Assembly (NCBI RefSeq): GCF_026151205.1
Contig: NC_087079.1
Coordinates: forward strand, 17,602,945 to 17,666,944
From: Bolinopsis microptera
Lineage: Eukaryota > Ctenophora > Tentaculata > Lobata > Bolinopsidae
Direction: 5' to 3'
DNA: 64,000 nt
Position numbers and translations under genes: made by a program. This document shows, piece after piece, positions 54,301 through 63,225 of this stretch (the stretch's first letter is position 1; every line of letters starts with the position of its first letter). The notes beneath the pieces are model-generated. The model ran no database searches, had not been told where the DNA came from, and saw only the letters and a program-made list of their open reading frames with translations.

Positions 54301-55039
54301 AACACACCAAATGTGCGAGGTCGCAATTCAAACTGACCCTTTGATAAAAGAAATAGCAGCGTTAGGAGACCAACCGAACCTAGCCTCGCCTTCGCCCAAA
54401 TTTGGTTTCCCCGATCCAATAAAGCCCTCCCTGAAAGTCTTGGTCGAAAGTGGGCAACCCATCAACGTTTGGCTTGTTACCGATTCAATTATGAGACACA
54501 TTGATGAGTCATGCTTGGAATTTAGGAAATATAGGTTGAATTTCAAAAGAATTGACTTTACATGTAGTGAATCACTGACCGGTGAATACATGATGGGGAG
54601 CAAAATACCAACAGAGAAGCCTCAACTAATATATGTACATCTCGGCATCAATGATATACACAAAGGAGAGGACATTACCAAAATCATCGACAACTTCAAG
54701 ATCTTTAATGAAATGCTAGAACTAGTATCTCCCACCACCAGACTGGTCATCTCTTGCCCCCTACTGAACGGAAACACCTACCAGAACCGACACGTCTTTT
54801 CCTTGAGGAGATCCCTGTCCTTATTGGTCAATCAGCAGCAAGACGAGGACCCTAAAACAAAAAGGATTTTCCTTCAGAGAAATGATAAGTTCTTCATTAA
54901 CACTCAGTCCACTTCTAAGCAGAACTTGATGTACTTCCGCGATAATCTCCATCTATCAGAAAGAGGAATGCATGCAATCACCAACACCATGAGAGACACC
55001 CTCGACAAGATCTTCAGGGAGTTTGAGCTTCCAGTCTAA
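51332..55039 (+). CDS. LINE ORF1: membrane segment, AlkB-like fold, coiled coil, SGNH esterase
   Basis: The ORF is 1,235 residues and open throughout. A hydrophobic helix lies at residues about 292-318 (IAVVVLLSLCFLVATLIAV). Residues about 473-695 resemble an AlkB-type 2-oxoglutarate dioxygenase: YRMSDPSHSIPYGNTSQ, VVAVLALGLKDPR, GTLCVLSGKTELRYKRSIPR and YFLIFEQ. The expected iron ligands (HxD and the later His) and the 2-oxoglutarate Arg are replaced, so it should be inactive. A coiled coil follows at about 840-980. The C-terminus is an SGNH hydrolase: TDSIM (Asp1051, Ser1052), GIND (1105-1108) and DNLH (Asp1204, His1207). ORF1 proteins with a coiled coil and esterase bind element RNA in CR1/L2-type LINEs. 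The ATG at 51332 sits in a gcggccATG context; a downstream ATG at about 52489 is an alternative start that would omit the membrane helix. Confidence 0.85.
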   Translation: MLASQGTVPIAPDPPLGLTYGLTYGPGTVPTATAPVLSLTYDPGSNISDGGKDWNCNTKQNRNSTNIEQTPNTLYYSRNGLDTLNDCCNGPYQSYKEIRTTICKSTLHAIEHIRIVIVHCTRLFELIFLELLQSCFKALMNIVGTCMYYFDVWGRQGHDFIVWFWNVSYSFERLNSNLIYNICSRYISNFMNELNDGFMTSMLRSSCSAMSLLHASSRFRSAPAGLSQPEPTSRAPPPRALSPHASRTASQLSVLVLQHSNSPTYTPHNPTHSAQCDRLGSDRSLRAGDWFQIAVVVLLSLCFLVATLIAVTLLLLLRELRSRPLAPTVPVYVSEEVENQCLSSSKTSCKQISQPGCFSNSIFDFSALKLGSLFPPPWLTNATVMMANGSGKTDEAKESSETEDNDTDITEVSATEGLLKPTNNVLSSCQETPAKKLNRRLSNVSWGNTETSDDAGSESSLSGSQTKSDTNRRSTVWIRDDGEIFLDKGKSCKLGYISDYISTESNANLCAELTATVGKLCTPSNKDRYKVVLKHGVETKLTDVDLKKGAKKLKKTATPKMSELSVNLDEPSELCSFVKCHQDRINKTVEDVFQLDVKFDKTTIYRMSDPSHSIPYGNTSQENSNFSPVVAVLALGLKDPRPMYTKTQAGSQVTHKAALMSGTLCVLSGKTELRYKRSIPRGWGKVEEQYFLIFEQKCPTETDSALKGPQKNPQSDITTEQAEEMNFPLLKTPPTVVRVTSVADNLDYEADGGLLLASTISAVVGKMDEGTVDKELIRSQVSTAGSLSEKRTRLQNKMCMSIGELSMSAANNSMSHGMNFSRCDSPRIEDVEMKDDIASVRNAQKCVENSLKHVVDSIVSVKANVATLQEATKQQTQKDISPHPTSNTDVLDAISDLKSAVSDCNNRIDNLSKTNVFTQTIKECNGKIDDLVENINGTKDDLQSMRKILNDLSQNGVDIMKKSVEDMGSYYNSVFCDETREHIKDIHAYVTHQMCEVAIQTDPLIKEIAALGDQPNLASPSPKFGFPDPIKPSLKVLVESGQPINVWLVTDSIMRHIDESCLEFRKYRLNFKRIDFTCSESLTGEYMMGSKIPTEKPQLIYVHLGINDIHKGEDITKIIDNFKIFNEMLELVSPTTRLVISCPLLNGNTYQNRHVFSLRRSLSLLVNQQQDEDPKTKRIFLQRNDKFFINTQSTSKQNLMYFRDNLHLSERGMHAITNTMRDTLDKIFREFELPV

Positions 55040-55089
55040 ATTTTAGTCTTCAAATCATGACCACCAACCCAACCTCTTGAAAAAATACT

Positions 55090-58000
55090 ATGAATTTACA
55101 ATCCAAAATTATAAGCTGGAACATCCAATCAACAAATACAACTTTTGGCTCTAAGTTTGATGACCCTCAATTTTGTGCCGTCTTTGACAAGTTTCCTATT
55201 GTCTGCCTTCAAGAAATAAGACAACCTGTCAAACACTCGGGTTACAGGTCCTTCAATAAAACCCGCCGGGACAAAAAACATGGTGGCGTATGCATAATGG
55301 TCCAAAACGAAATATCCAAAGGCGTTAAACTTGAAAAATCCACAATTGAAGATGTTGTTGCCTGTAAACTTGACAAAAATTACTTTGGCGTAGATAATGA
55401 TATATTCATTGTTAACTCATACATTAAGCCAGCTAACACTTCCTCTAAAAACTCAAATATTTCGGGCTTTGACACCATCCGTGAACTGGACCAATTTCTC
55501 AATGTTCTTTTAAGTAAAGGTGATGTCATTACTTGTGGTGACTTCAACTCGCGTATCGGCCATGACATCGACTTTATCAAAGAGGACAAATGTGGCTACG
55601 AGAGCTTCATTCCCCTGCCAGAAGACTACACTCCACAAGAACTTCCAACCAGGAACTCAAAGGACAAAAAGTCGAACAATTACAAAAGACCCTTTCTAGA
55701 AATGCTTGTCAATAATGAACTCCATATTCTCAATGGGAGAACTTTAGGAGACTCATATGGTGACTTCACTTGTATTCAGACCAGCGGTGCCAGCGTTGTT
55801 GACTACTTTATTATATCCCCAAACTGCAGTAAGTATCTAAGTCATATGACAATCCAGCCGTTCACTTGCTTTTCTGATCATAAACCACTACTCCTGGCAC
55901 TCAACTTCTCTCCTTCCAACACTCTTGTAAACACAAAGGCACTCCATGAAACTTACGCTCGAGCCCCACTTCGTTACAAAATAACTCCTGATAGCCTTTC
56001 AAGCTTACGGGATACAATGATGGACCCACTTGTGGAAGAATGTTCCAAAAGCCTCTTAGAAACAGATTATCCCGAAGATCTCATAGGTACATACAAATTA
56101 AACGAAGATATCACAGTACACTTGAACAAAATAGCAGACAAATGTCTCCAAAAGACCAAACATCCCAAAATAACCAAAAAGGGATCAATAAATAAACAAC
56201 CCTGGTTCACACAAGCCACCAGAGAAGCTAAAATATCTTGTACTCGTGCAGCTCAAATTGTTTCTGATTTCCCCAATAGCGATTATCTTCGAAAAAATTT
56301 TTACCAGGTAAAAAATACGTACAAAAGTTTAATTGACCGTACAAAAAACAAATATCTTGACAAACTGAATACAGATATTGAATCTGGTAAAATTCTAAAC
56401 TGGAAACAATTCAAAAAACTGAAAAAATTTAAAGGAAGAGTTGACAAATTTGATTGCCATGACATGGACAACTTTCAAAAATTCTTTGGTAAACTTTATG
56501 CCAATGCACATAGCACCATAACTGTAGAGAATAAGGAAAAAATGCTTCAAAATGCAGAGGCTATTAACAATAATTTCCAACCATCCCCTGCACAATCAAT
56601 ACTCAATGGCCAGATCTCTGTGGACGAAATATCTACTGCGATCTCTTCACTCAAAAACGGCAAAAGTTCCTCGGAGGATATGATATGTAATGAAATACTG
56701 AAGACCTTGTCCACAACAAACACACAACTCCTTTGCAAAGTCTTTAACTGCTGTTTGGACACTGGAACTTACCCATGGAACAACAGCATTATTACACCCC
56801 TACACAAAAAAGGCGACAAAGATAATCCAGACAATTACAGAGCAGTTGCTGTGAGTAGTACAATCGGAAAATTATTTTCGACCATCATGTTAAACAGGAT
56901 AATCAAGTTCAAAAATGAATACAACCCGGACCCCATAAATCAACTTGGCTTCGCTAAAGGAGCTCAAACATATGACCACATACTCACACTCAACACAATT
57001 ACGTCTAAATACAAAAAGCTCAAGGTTCCCGTCTATGCTGTTTTTGTGGACTTCCGGAAGGCCTTCGACTCTGTTTGCCGTGAAGCTCTTTTCTTAAAAT
57101 TAGCTAAACTAGGTATCACTGGCAAAACATTTAATGTTCTTAAACATATGTATAAAAATTCCACTGGCCAGATAAAACTATCTGGATTTGTCAGCGAAAA
57201 ATTTGATATCAATAAAGGAACTGAACAGGGTCATCCACTTTCCCCTGATCTATTTAAGATATACATCAGAGATCTTTCCCCTCGACTAGAATATGATAAC
57301 TGTCCGAAACTAATGAACCAACTTATCAGTCACTTACTATGGGCAGATGATCTGATACTCTTGGCACTGGACCCCAAAACCCTCCAAAAGCAACTCGATG
57401 CTTTGAACAATTTCTGCTTGGAATGGGGCGTCGAAATTAATGCAGATAAAACTAAACTCATGAAATTTAATGCCCGTTTTGATACTTATCAGCCGGTTCC
57501 CCTCAAAATTGGTGATCACTTGTTAGAAGAAGTCGAGTCATACTGCTATCTAGGAATCGAAATACACAAATCCGGCACATTCACAAATGCCCGAACTGAG
57601 CTCAAAAAGAAAGCCATGCGTGCACTTTATGCCATGAAAAGCTCAGTAAACAAATCCAAATTATCATTCCGCTCTCTAACAACACTCTTTGATGGTCTTA
57701 TTAAACCTATCGTTCTTTACGGAGCGCCTATTTACACACCTAACATGGCTATCACAAAACACATAACAAAACAAGTCGATCTCAATATGGATGCCGACAC
57801 AAAAACAAAATTTCAAACTAGTATCCTCAAGAAAGTTAGCCTTCTGAACAGCGAAAAAGTTCACCTTCACTTTCTTAAATGGTCACTGGGGGTAAATCGT
57901 AAAGCCAGCAACGCAGGCGTCTGGGGTGAGTCAGGCCGCTACCCATTAATCTATGAATGTATTAACCTCACTCTCAAATATAGCCAACGTTTGAAAAATC

Positions 58001-58851
58001 TCAAAGATAACTCCCTTGTCTCCTTAGCTTTCAAAGAACAGATGAACATGAAATTGGACTGGTACAGGGGTTTGGAGCCTGTCCTCGCGCTAGACCCATG
58101 TTTCTCTACCGATCATGTCACAGCCTACCGCACACTCAAAAACAATCACTCCAAGTTACTTTTCGAAAGAAACCCGAGTATCGCAAAACCACCAAAAGAA
58201 GACTTTCTTATTCACAACGGTTTCAAGAAACGAATTCCTCCTCAATCAACACAACCCATCGGGAGTAAAATATTCACACCACACGTCATTACTAAAACTT
58301 TGAAATGTAACTTTAGAGAATATTGGGGGTCCTGTATCAACACTTCTCGGAAATTAGAATTCTATCGTGACCTAAAATCCAAATTTAACAAAGAGTATTA
58401 CCTAGATAGTGTCATTAAATATGAAGACCGTGCTAATATCACAAGACTGCGGATCAGTGCACATCGACTCGAAATTGAACTTGGCCGATATAATCAAACT
58501 CCTCGTGACGAGCGAATATGCTCCTGGTGCAATATAGTCTTAGGTTCTGGTATTATTGAGAATGAAGATCACTTCCTTAACCATTGTGATCTTAACGCTG
58601 CATCGAGGCGAAAAGTCCTAGACAAGATCCAGTCACTCATATCAAATCCAATCATACCGTCTGCGACATCTTATTCTGTTCACAATGTCATCCCTGGAGC
58701 AAACGTCCTCAAATTCATCAGCAACAACAGTGAAATCATTGAACTTATCACGAACGAAAGTCAAGTCCACCTCACGAGAGTCGTTGCTAGGTTTGCCACT
58801 ACGTGTTTTAACAACCGCAAGAAATTTGTTGACTCTCTGGCCAGTACATGA
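55090..58851 (+). CDS. LINE ORF2: APE endonuclease and reverse transcriptase
   Basis: The ORF is 1,253 residues, open, and starts 50 bp after ORF1. The N-terminal apurinic-type endonuclease shows SWNIQS, CLQEIRQ, CGDFNSRIG (Asp151) and SDHKPL, which nick the target strand. The reverse transcriptase runs from about residue 560: ITPLHKKGDKDNPDNYRAVA, NQLGFAKGAQ, FVDFRKAFDS (Asp654), EQGHPLSP and WADDLILL (Asp753, Asp754), then the thumb motif CYLGIEIHKSG. Near the C-terminus a Cys/His cluster (Cys1144, Cys1147, His1161, His1165, Cys1166) follows RLRISAHRLEIELGRY, as in many CR1/L2-like elements. All catalytic positions look intact, so the copy may be active or recently active. The fragment at 25249-25790 is a related family member. 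Confidence 0.95.
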   Translation: MNLQSKIISWNIQSTNTTFGSKFDDPQFCAVFDKFPIVCLQEIRQPVKHSGYRSFNKTRRDKKHGGVCIMVQNEISKGVKLEKSTIEDVVACKLDKNYFGVDNDIFIVNSYIKPANTSSKNSNISGFDTIRELDQFLNVLLSKGDVITCGDFNSRIGHDIDFIKEDKCGYESFIPLPEDYTPQELPTRNSKDKKSNNYKRPFLEMLVNNELHILNGRTLGDSYGDFTCIQTSGASVVDYFIISPNCSKYLSHMTIQPFTCFSDHKPLLLALNFSPSNTLVNTKALHETYARAPLRYKITPDSLSSLRDTMMDPLVEECSKSLLETDYPEDLIGTYKLNEDITVHLNKIADKCLQKTKHPKITKKGSINKQPWFTQATREAKISCTRAAQIVSDFPNSDYLRKNFYQVKNTYKSLIDRTKNKYLDKLNTDIESGKILNWKQFKKLKKFKGRVDKFDCHDMDNFQKFFGKLYANAHSTITVENKEKMLQNAEAINNNFQPSPAQSILNGQISVDEISTAISSLKNGKSSSEDMICNEILKTLSTTNTQLLCKVFNCCLDTGTYPWNNSIITPLHKKGDKDNPDNYRAVAVSSTIGKLFSTIMLNRIIKFKNEYNPDPINQLGFAKGAQTYDHILTLNTITSKYKKLKVPVYAVFVDFRKAFDSVCREALFLKLAKLGITGKTFNVLKHMYKNSTGQIKLSGFVSEKFDINKGTEQGHPLSPDLFKIYIRDLSPRLEYDNCPKLMNQLISHLLWADDLILLALDPKTLQKQLDALNNFCLEWGVEINADKTKLMKFNARFDTYQPVPLKIGDHLLEEVESYCYLGIEIHKSGTFTNARTELKKKAMRALYAMKSSVNKSKLSFRSLTTLFDGLIKPIVLYGAPIYTPNMAITKHITKQVDLNMDADTKTKFQTSILKKVSLLNSEKVHLHFLKWSLGVNRKASNAGVWGESGRYPLIYECINLTLKYSQRLKNLKDNSLVSLAFKEQMNMKLDWYRGLEPVLALDPCFSTDHVTAYRTLKNNHSKLLFERNPSIAKPPKEDFLIHNGFKKRIPPQSTQPIGSKIFTPHVITKTLKCNFREYWGSCINTSRKLEFYRDLKSKFNKEYYLDSVIKYEDRANITRLRISAHRLEIELGRYNQTPRDERICSWCNIVLGSGIIENEDHFLNHCDLNAASRRKVLDKIQSLISNPIIPSATSYSVHNVIPGANVLKFISNNSEIIELITNESQVHLTRVVARFATTCFNNRKKFVDSLAST

Positions 58852-59117
58852 ACAGTGAACACTGAAAATCACTGTACCCGCTTTTGTTTCTTTTCGCGCA
58901 ACGACGAGTGCAAACTGCAAAGTGACCTGGCTCAAGCATTACAGCATTACCAAGGCGACTGAAAACAAAATATTCTATGTCAAATCTTTATTTTTCACTT
59001 TAGTTAAGTTATATTAATATAATAAATTCAAATCTTATGATATTGTTATTATCTTAACAGTTACTATTGTAGCTCAAGATTTTAAATTTGTATTCCTTGT
59101 ATTCCTTGTATTCCTTG
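58852..59117 (+). other. LINE 3' UTR ending in a 9-bp tandem repeat
   Basis: It contains AATAAA near 59020 and ends with three copies of TATTCCTTG (59091-59117). CR1/L2-type LINEs end in short tandem repeats rather than poly(A), so I place the LINE 3' end here. The 5' end lies between about 51060 and 51331. Confidence 0.65.
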
Positions 59118-59330
59118 GAGACAGTTATTTGAAGACGCCTCTTGATAGAGTCGATCAGATCCCATGCGTGATCGCAAATATGTGACACGCTTGTTGGCAT
59201 TGATCGTCAGTACTTGTAAACCATTTGATCCAAGATCCATTAAGCCCACTATAAAGCCAACGCTACAACGAATAGAGCTCATTACCCGATAAAAAGGGCT
59301 GCAGGTATTATCGAAGTACGGTAACGACGA

Positions 59331-59740
59331 GGGTTCCATAACGGCCTGGGTCACGGTCCCGAAAGGGCCTGGGTAACGGTCCCGAAAGGGCCTGGGTCAT
59401 GGTCCCGAAAGGGCCTGCGTCACGTGGTAACCGGGTCACGTGGCCTAGGCATGAGTTCCAAAATGGCCTGGGTAACGGTCCCGAAAGGGCCTGGGTCAGG
59501 GTCCCGAAAGGGCCTGGGTCACGTGGTAACTGGGTCACGTGGCCTAGGTATGAGTTCTAAAAGGGCCTGGGTCACGGTCCCGAAAGGGCCTGGGTCAGGG
59601 TCCCGAAAGGGCCTGGGTCACGTGGTAACTGGGTCACGTGGGCTAGGTATGAGTTCCAAAAGGGCCTGGGTCACGGTCCCGAAAGGGCCTGAGTCACGGT
59701 CCTAAAAGGGCCTGAGTCACGGTCCTAAAAGGGCCCGACT
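59331..59740. repeat. Minisatellite inside the hAT-like element (GGTCCCGAAAGGGCCTG units)
   Basis: Degenerate 23-bp units ('gggcctgggtcacggtccc') are organised in a higher-order repeat of about 110 bp with 'gtcacgtggtaac'. Open frames over it are artefacts of the repeat. Confidence 0.85.
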
Positions 59741-59950
59741 TTTAACATATTTTTGTTTTTACACTCGAAAATCTTAACGCGAAAATTTCAAAATTATGCG
59801 AAATTACGCGGAAAATGCTAGATTATGCAGAAATATGCAGAAAATTACAAAATGTGCGGAAGTGTGCGGAAAACAATAAATTATGCGGAAATGTGCGGAA
59901 AACGGTAAATTGTGCGATCCCGCACCCATCGCACCTAATATGTGCCTCTG

Positions 59951-61205
59951 TCTAGTTTATTGAGCTATTTTGTGGTGGGATAGCGGACCAACACCTTCTA
60001 GTTTATTGAGCTATTTTGTGGTGGGATAGCGGACCAACACCTTCTAGTTTATTGTGCTATTTTGTGGTGGGATAGCAGACCAACACCTTCTAGTTTATTG
60101 AGCTATTTAGTGGTGGGATAGCGGACCAACACCTTCTAGTTTATTGAGCTATTTTGTGGTGGGATAGCGGACCAACACCTTCTAGTTTATTGAGCTATTT
60201 TGTGGTGGGATAGCGGACCAACACCTTCTAGTTTATTGAGCTATTTTGTGGTGGGATACCGGACCAACACCTTCTAGTTTATTGAGCTATTTTGTGGTGG
60301 GATAGCGGACCAACACCTTCTAGTTTATTGAGCTATTTTGTGGTGGGATAGCGGACCAACACCTTCTAGTTTATTGAGCTATTTTGTGGTGGGATAGCGG
60401 ACCAACACCTTCTAGTTTATTGAGCTATTTTGTGGTGGGATAGCGGACCAACACCTTCTAGTTTATTGAGCTATTTTGTGGTGGGATAGCGGACCAACAC
60501 CTTCTAGTTTATTGTGCTATTTTGTGGTGGGATAGCGGACCAACACCTTCTAGTTTATTGAGCTATTTAGTGGTGGGATAGCGGACCAACACCTTCTAGT
60601 TTATTGAGCTATTTTGTGGTGGGATAGCGGACCAACACCTTCTAGTTTATTGAGCTATTTTGTGGTGGGATAGCGGACCAACACCTTCTAGTTTATTGTG
60701 CTATTTTGTGGTGGGATAGCGGACCAACACCTTCTAGTTTATTGAGCTATTTTGTGGTGGGATAGCGGACCAACACCTTCTAGTTTATTGAGCTATTTTG
60801 TGGTGGGATAGCGGACCAACACCTTCTAGTTTATTGAGCTATTCAGTGGTGGGATAGCGGACCAACACCTTCTAGTTTATTGAGCTATTTTGTGGTGGGA
60901 TAGCGGACCAACACCTTCTAGTTTATTGAGCTATTTTGTGGTGGGATAGCGGACCAACACCTTCTAGTTTATTAAGCTATTTTGTGGTGGGATAGCGGAC
61001 CAACACCTTCTAGTTTATTGAGCTATTTTGTGGTGGGATACCGGACCAACACCTTCTAGTTTATTGAGCTATTTTGTGGTGGGATACCGGACCAACACCT
61101 TCTAGTTTATTGAGCTATTTTGTGGTGGGATAGCGGACCAACACCTTCTAGTTTATTGAGCTATTTTGTGGTGGGATAGCGGACCAACACCTTCTAGTTT
61201 ATTGA
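59951..61205. repeat. 46-bp minisatellite, right part
   Basis: About 27 units of the same 46-bp repeat as 50354-50902 are present, beginning with the right TSD copy TCTAGTTT (59951-59958). Small variants (gataCcgg, TTGTGC, TTCAGTGG) recur in groups, suggesting amplification of multi-unit blocks. Confidence 0.97.
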
Positions 61206-61914
61206 CCTATTTTATGCAGATTGCAGAATCATAGAAGTTATTAATTTTAGGACGAACTTGAGATTTATAATGGCTTTCATTATCTTAAGATTTGTTAACT
61301 ACAGTGAAGGACACGGTTTGTCGGTATGTATTGAAATGCTGACAGCTCCAGCGTTCCGTCTATATACTAGCAGAGTGTAGTGTTTACTAGAGTAATATTA
61401 GTACCAGCCTTGTCTGTTATAACACTTCTTTAGTAAAGGTTTGAGAAATAGAGTGATAATAATCTTTAAAGTTAGGAATGTTGCTGTTTGGTTGTCAAGT
61501 GTTGGTAGAGCGAACCAATTTAACAGATTGTTGAGCTGTTGGTTCTGACTTCTGAGCTACCTTTATAATAGTCGTTGTATCAAAATATTAGTAGATTCAG
61601 CAATCAGTATACTGTTATGTATTTGTTAGATCGTTAGGTTTACTTTTGACTGGCAAGGAACACCAGCGAGAAAGGGTTCTTAAAGCAATAAGTAATTCTT
61701 ATTTTGATAATTACGGAGAACGGAGATATCTGCAGATATATGCACAATGGGATTAGTGACGTAGTGGGATTAATGCACAGTAATCTCACGAAGTCACTAC
61801 CTCATATTCTAATACCATTAGTAATACTTCTGTAGAATCAATATCATAAACGTCATATCTATAATGCTATAATGGGATCAAGTCAAGATAATGAAGACAC
61901 TTTAAGATGAGTAA
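61206..61914. other. Intergenic DNA, nothing recognised
   Basis: No gene or repeat is supported. Confidence 0.4.
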
Positions 61915-62004
61915 TATATGTGGAATCTCGTGGGGAGGTGAGACACGTGACCATGATTCTGGAGTTTGATTGGTTAATCACCTCCCCACCAGAATCCACA
62001 TATA
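61915..62004. repeat. 90-bp inverted repeat
   Basis: The arms are 27 bp with two mismatches (tatatgtgga...gtggggaggtga at 61915-61941 and its complement at 61978-62004), with a CACGTG in the loop. It is a MITE-like or RNA hairpin. Confidence 0.85.
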
Positions 62005-62122
62005 ATATAGCTTTTATTTCCATTAAATTCATCAGACACAGGGACCTTGGACCATTGAAATGGTATTAATTACACTTACAGTCAAGGTGCCAACTTAACG
62101 TCTCCTAAATGGAGGCAGCTGG

Positions 62123-62171
62123 TCGGTAATAGCACCCGTGGTCACTCTTCATGCACGGGTGCTATTACCGA
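62123..62171. repeat. Perfect hairpin, 18-bp stem
   Basis: TCGGTAATAGCACCCGTG at 62123-62140 pairs with an exact complement at 62154-62171 across a 13-nt loop. A poly-G run follows at 62176-62199. It is unassigned; a small-RNA precursor or a MITE remnant is possible. Confidence 0.85.
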
Positions 62172-62199
62172 TTACGGGGGGGCCGGGGGGGGGGGGGGT

Positions 62200-63044
62200 A
62201 TTACGTCTCTTGAGTTCTTAAGTGAAAATTGTGTTGGTTCGTGTTAATGAACTAAGTGTTGATTTATAGGGTTACACAATCCCTCGTGACCATTATTTTA
62301 AACCTTCTTCTTTTTTCCCAGCTCTTTTCAATCTCTTCTTCTCTAATTCATAAATAATGTTTTTACTATAAAACTTAATGGACAATAATTATTAATTAGA
62401 CTCTCTTTGTCAAGCAGTTCGGACACTTATTGTTTTATTTCACTGCTACTTCGCTGACGATACGACTAGCTTTTTGGGCATATCTTAATTGTAGGAATTA
62501 TTATGTACTTAGATATTCACCGGTATCGTGGCGCCTTATTGTTACTAAAATTAATATTTTAGGAGAAGGTAGGATCTGTGGTTTTTCCATTTCACCATTT
62601 AAATGTTTAGTTTAGCATTTTCGTATTCATCTACTTGCAGGGTACCTGTATTCATCTACTTGCAGGGTACCTGTATTCATCTACTTGCAAGGTAACTGTA
62701 TCATGAAGTAATGTCTTAATAAACCCTGAGTGTAAGAACAATCGTTTTGAAGTACCTGAGTTAAACTGAAAACCACTAACATGTCTACGTATCTCATGGA
62801 GTTTTGTCAATTTATATCGTTTAGTTCCAAATTCCTCTAACATTGTGAATTGTGAAATGTTGACATGATTGTGAATTGCTTTCTTTTTTTGTCCCATGAG
62901 CATTGAGCAATAGCTGTTGCAGTACAGGCACTTAGCCAGGGGGAGGGGGGCTGTTGCAGTACCTTACTACTTTGGCTCGGTCACTTCGCAAATGTTAAAA
63001 TATCAGTTTTGCCATTAGACTTTAATCGAACTCAATTTCTTGAT
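62200..63044. other. Intergenic DNA with a three-unit 24-bp repeat at about 62623-62700
   Basis: 'gtattcatctacttgcaggg' recurs three times. No gene is supported. Confidence 0.5.
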
Positions 63045-63074
63045 TGAAAATACTCAAGGGTCGACTGAGGGCAG

Positions 63075-63225
63075 GATTTGCGACCGAGGCCGAGGCCGAG
63101 GAAATTTTGCTTTGATTAAACCGAGGCCGAGGACAACCGAAGTTTCATTTTGTTGGCCGAGGCCGAGGAAAAATCGCTATTCCCCGGTAAAACCGAGGCC
63201 GAGGTCGAGGACTCGGTCGACCCTT
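63075..63225. repeat. (CCGAGG)-rich microsatellite clusters
   Basis: Runs of 'gaggccgag' are interspersed with unique sequence, framed by 'gggtcgactgag' (63058) and 'ctcggtcgaccc' (63211). The framing words are inverted repeats, so the block may be a small TIR element. Confidence 0.6.

Larger units (their letters stand above)
50903..59950. mobile_element. 9,048-bp hAT-like element carrying a complete LINE
   Basis: The terminal inverted repeats start CAGAGGCACATATTA at both ends (50903 and the complement ending at 59950) and extend with mismatches through GTGCG. Both subterminal regions (50920-51055 and about 59790-59940) hold many copies of 'tgtgcggaaa'/'gtgcggtaaa' words, like transposase-binding subterminal repeats of hAT elements. 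The TSD is 8 bp. No hAT transposase was found. The interior is filled by two LINE ORFs on the plus strand. Confidence 0.88.

Noticed and set aside
59082..59705. Open frames on both strands downstream of the LINE
   Set aside because: Most of the length is the 'gggcctgggtcacggtccc' minisatellite. The remaining part shows no recognisable hAT transposase motif.
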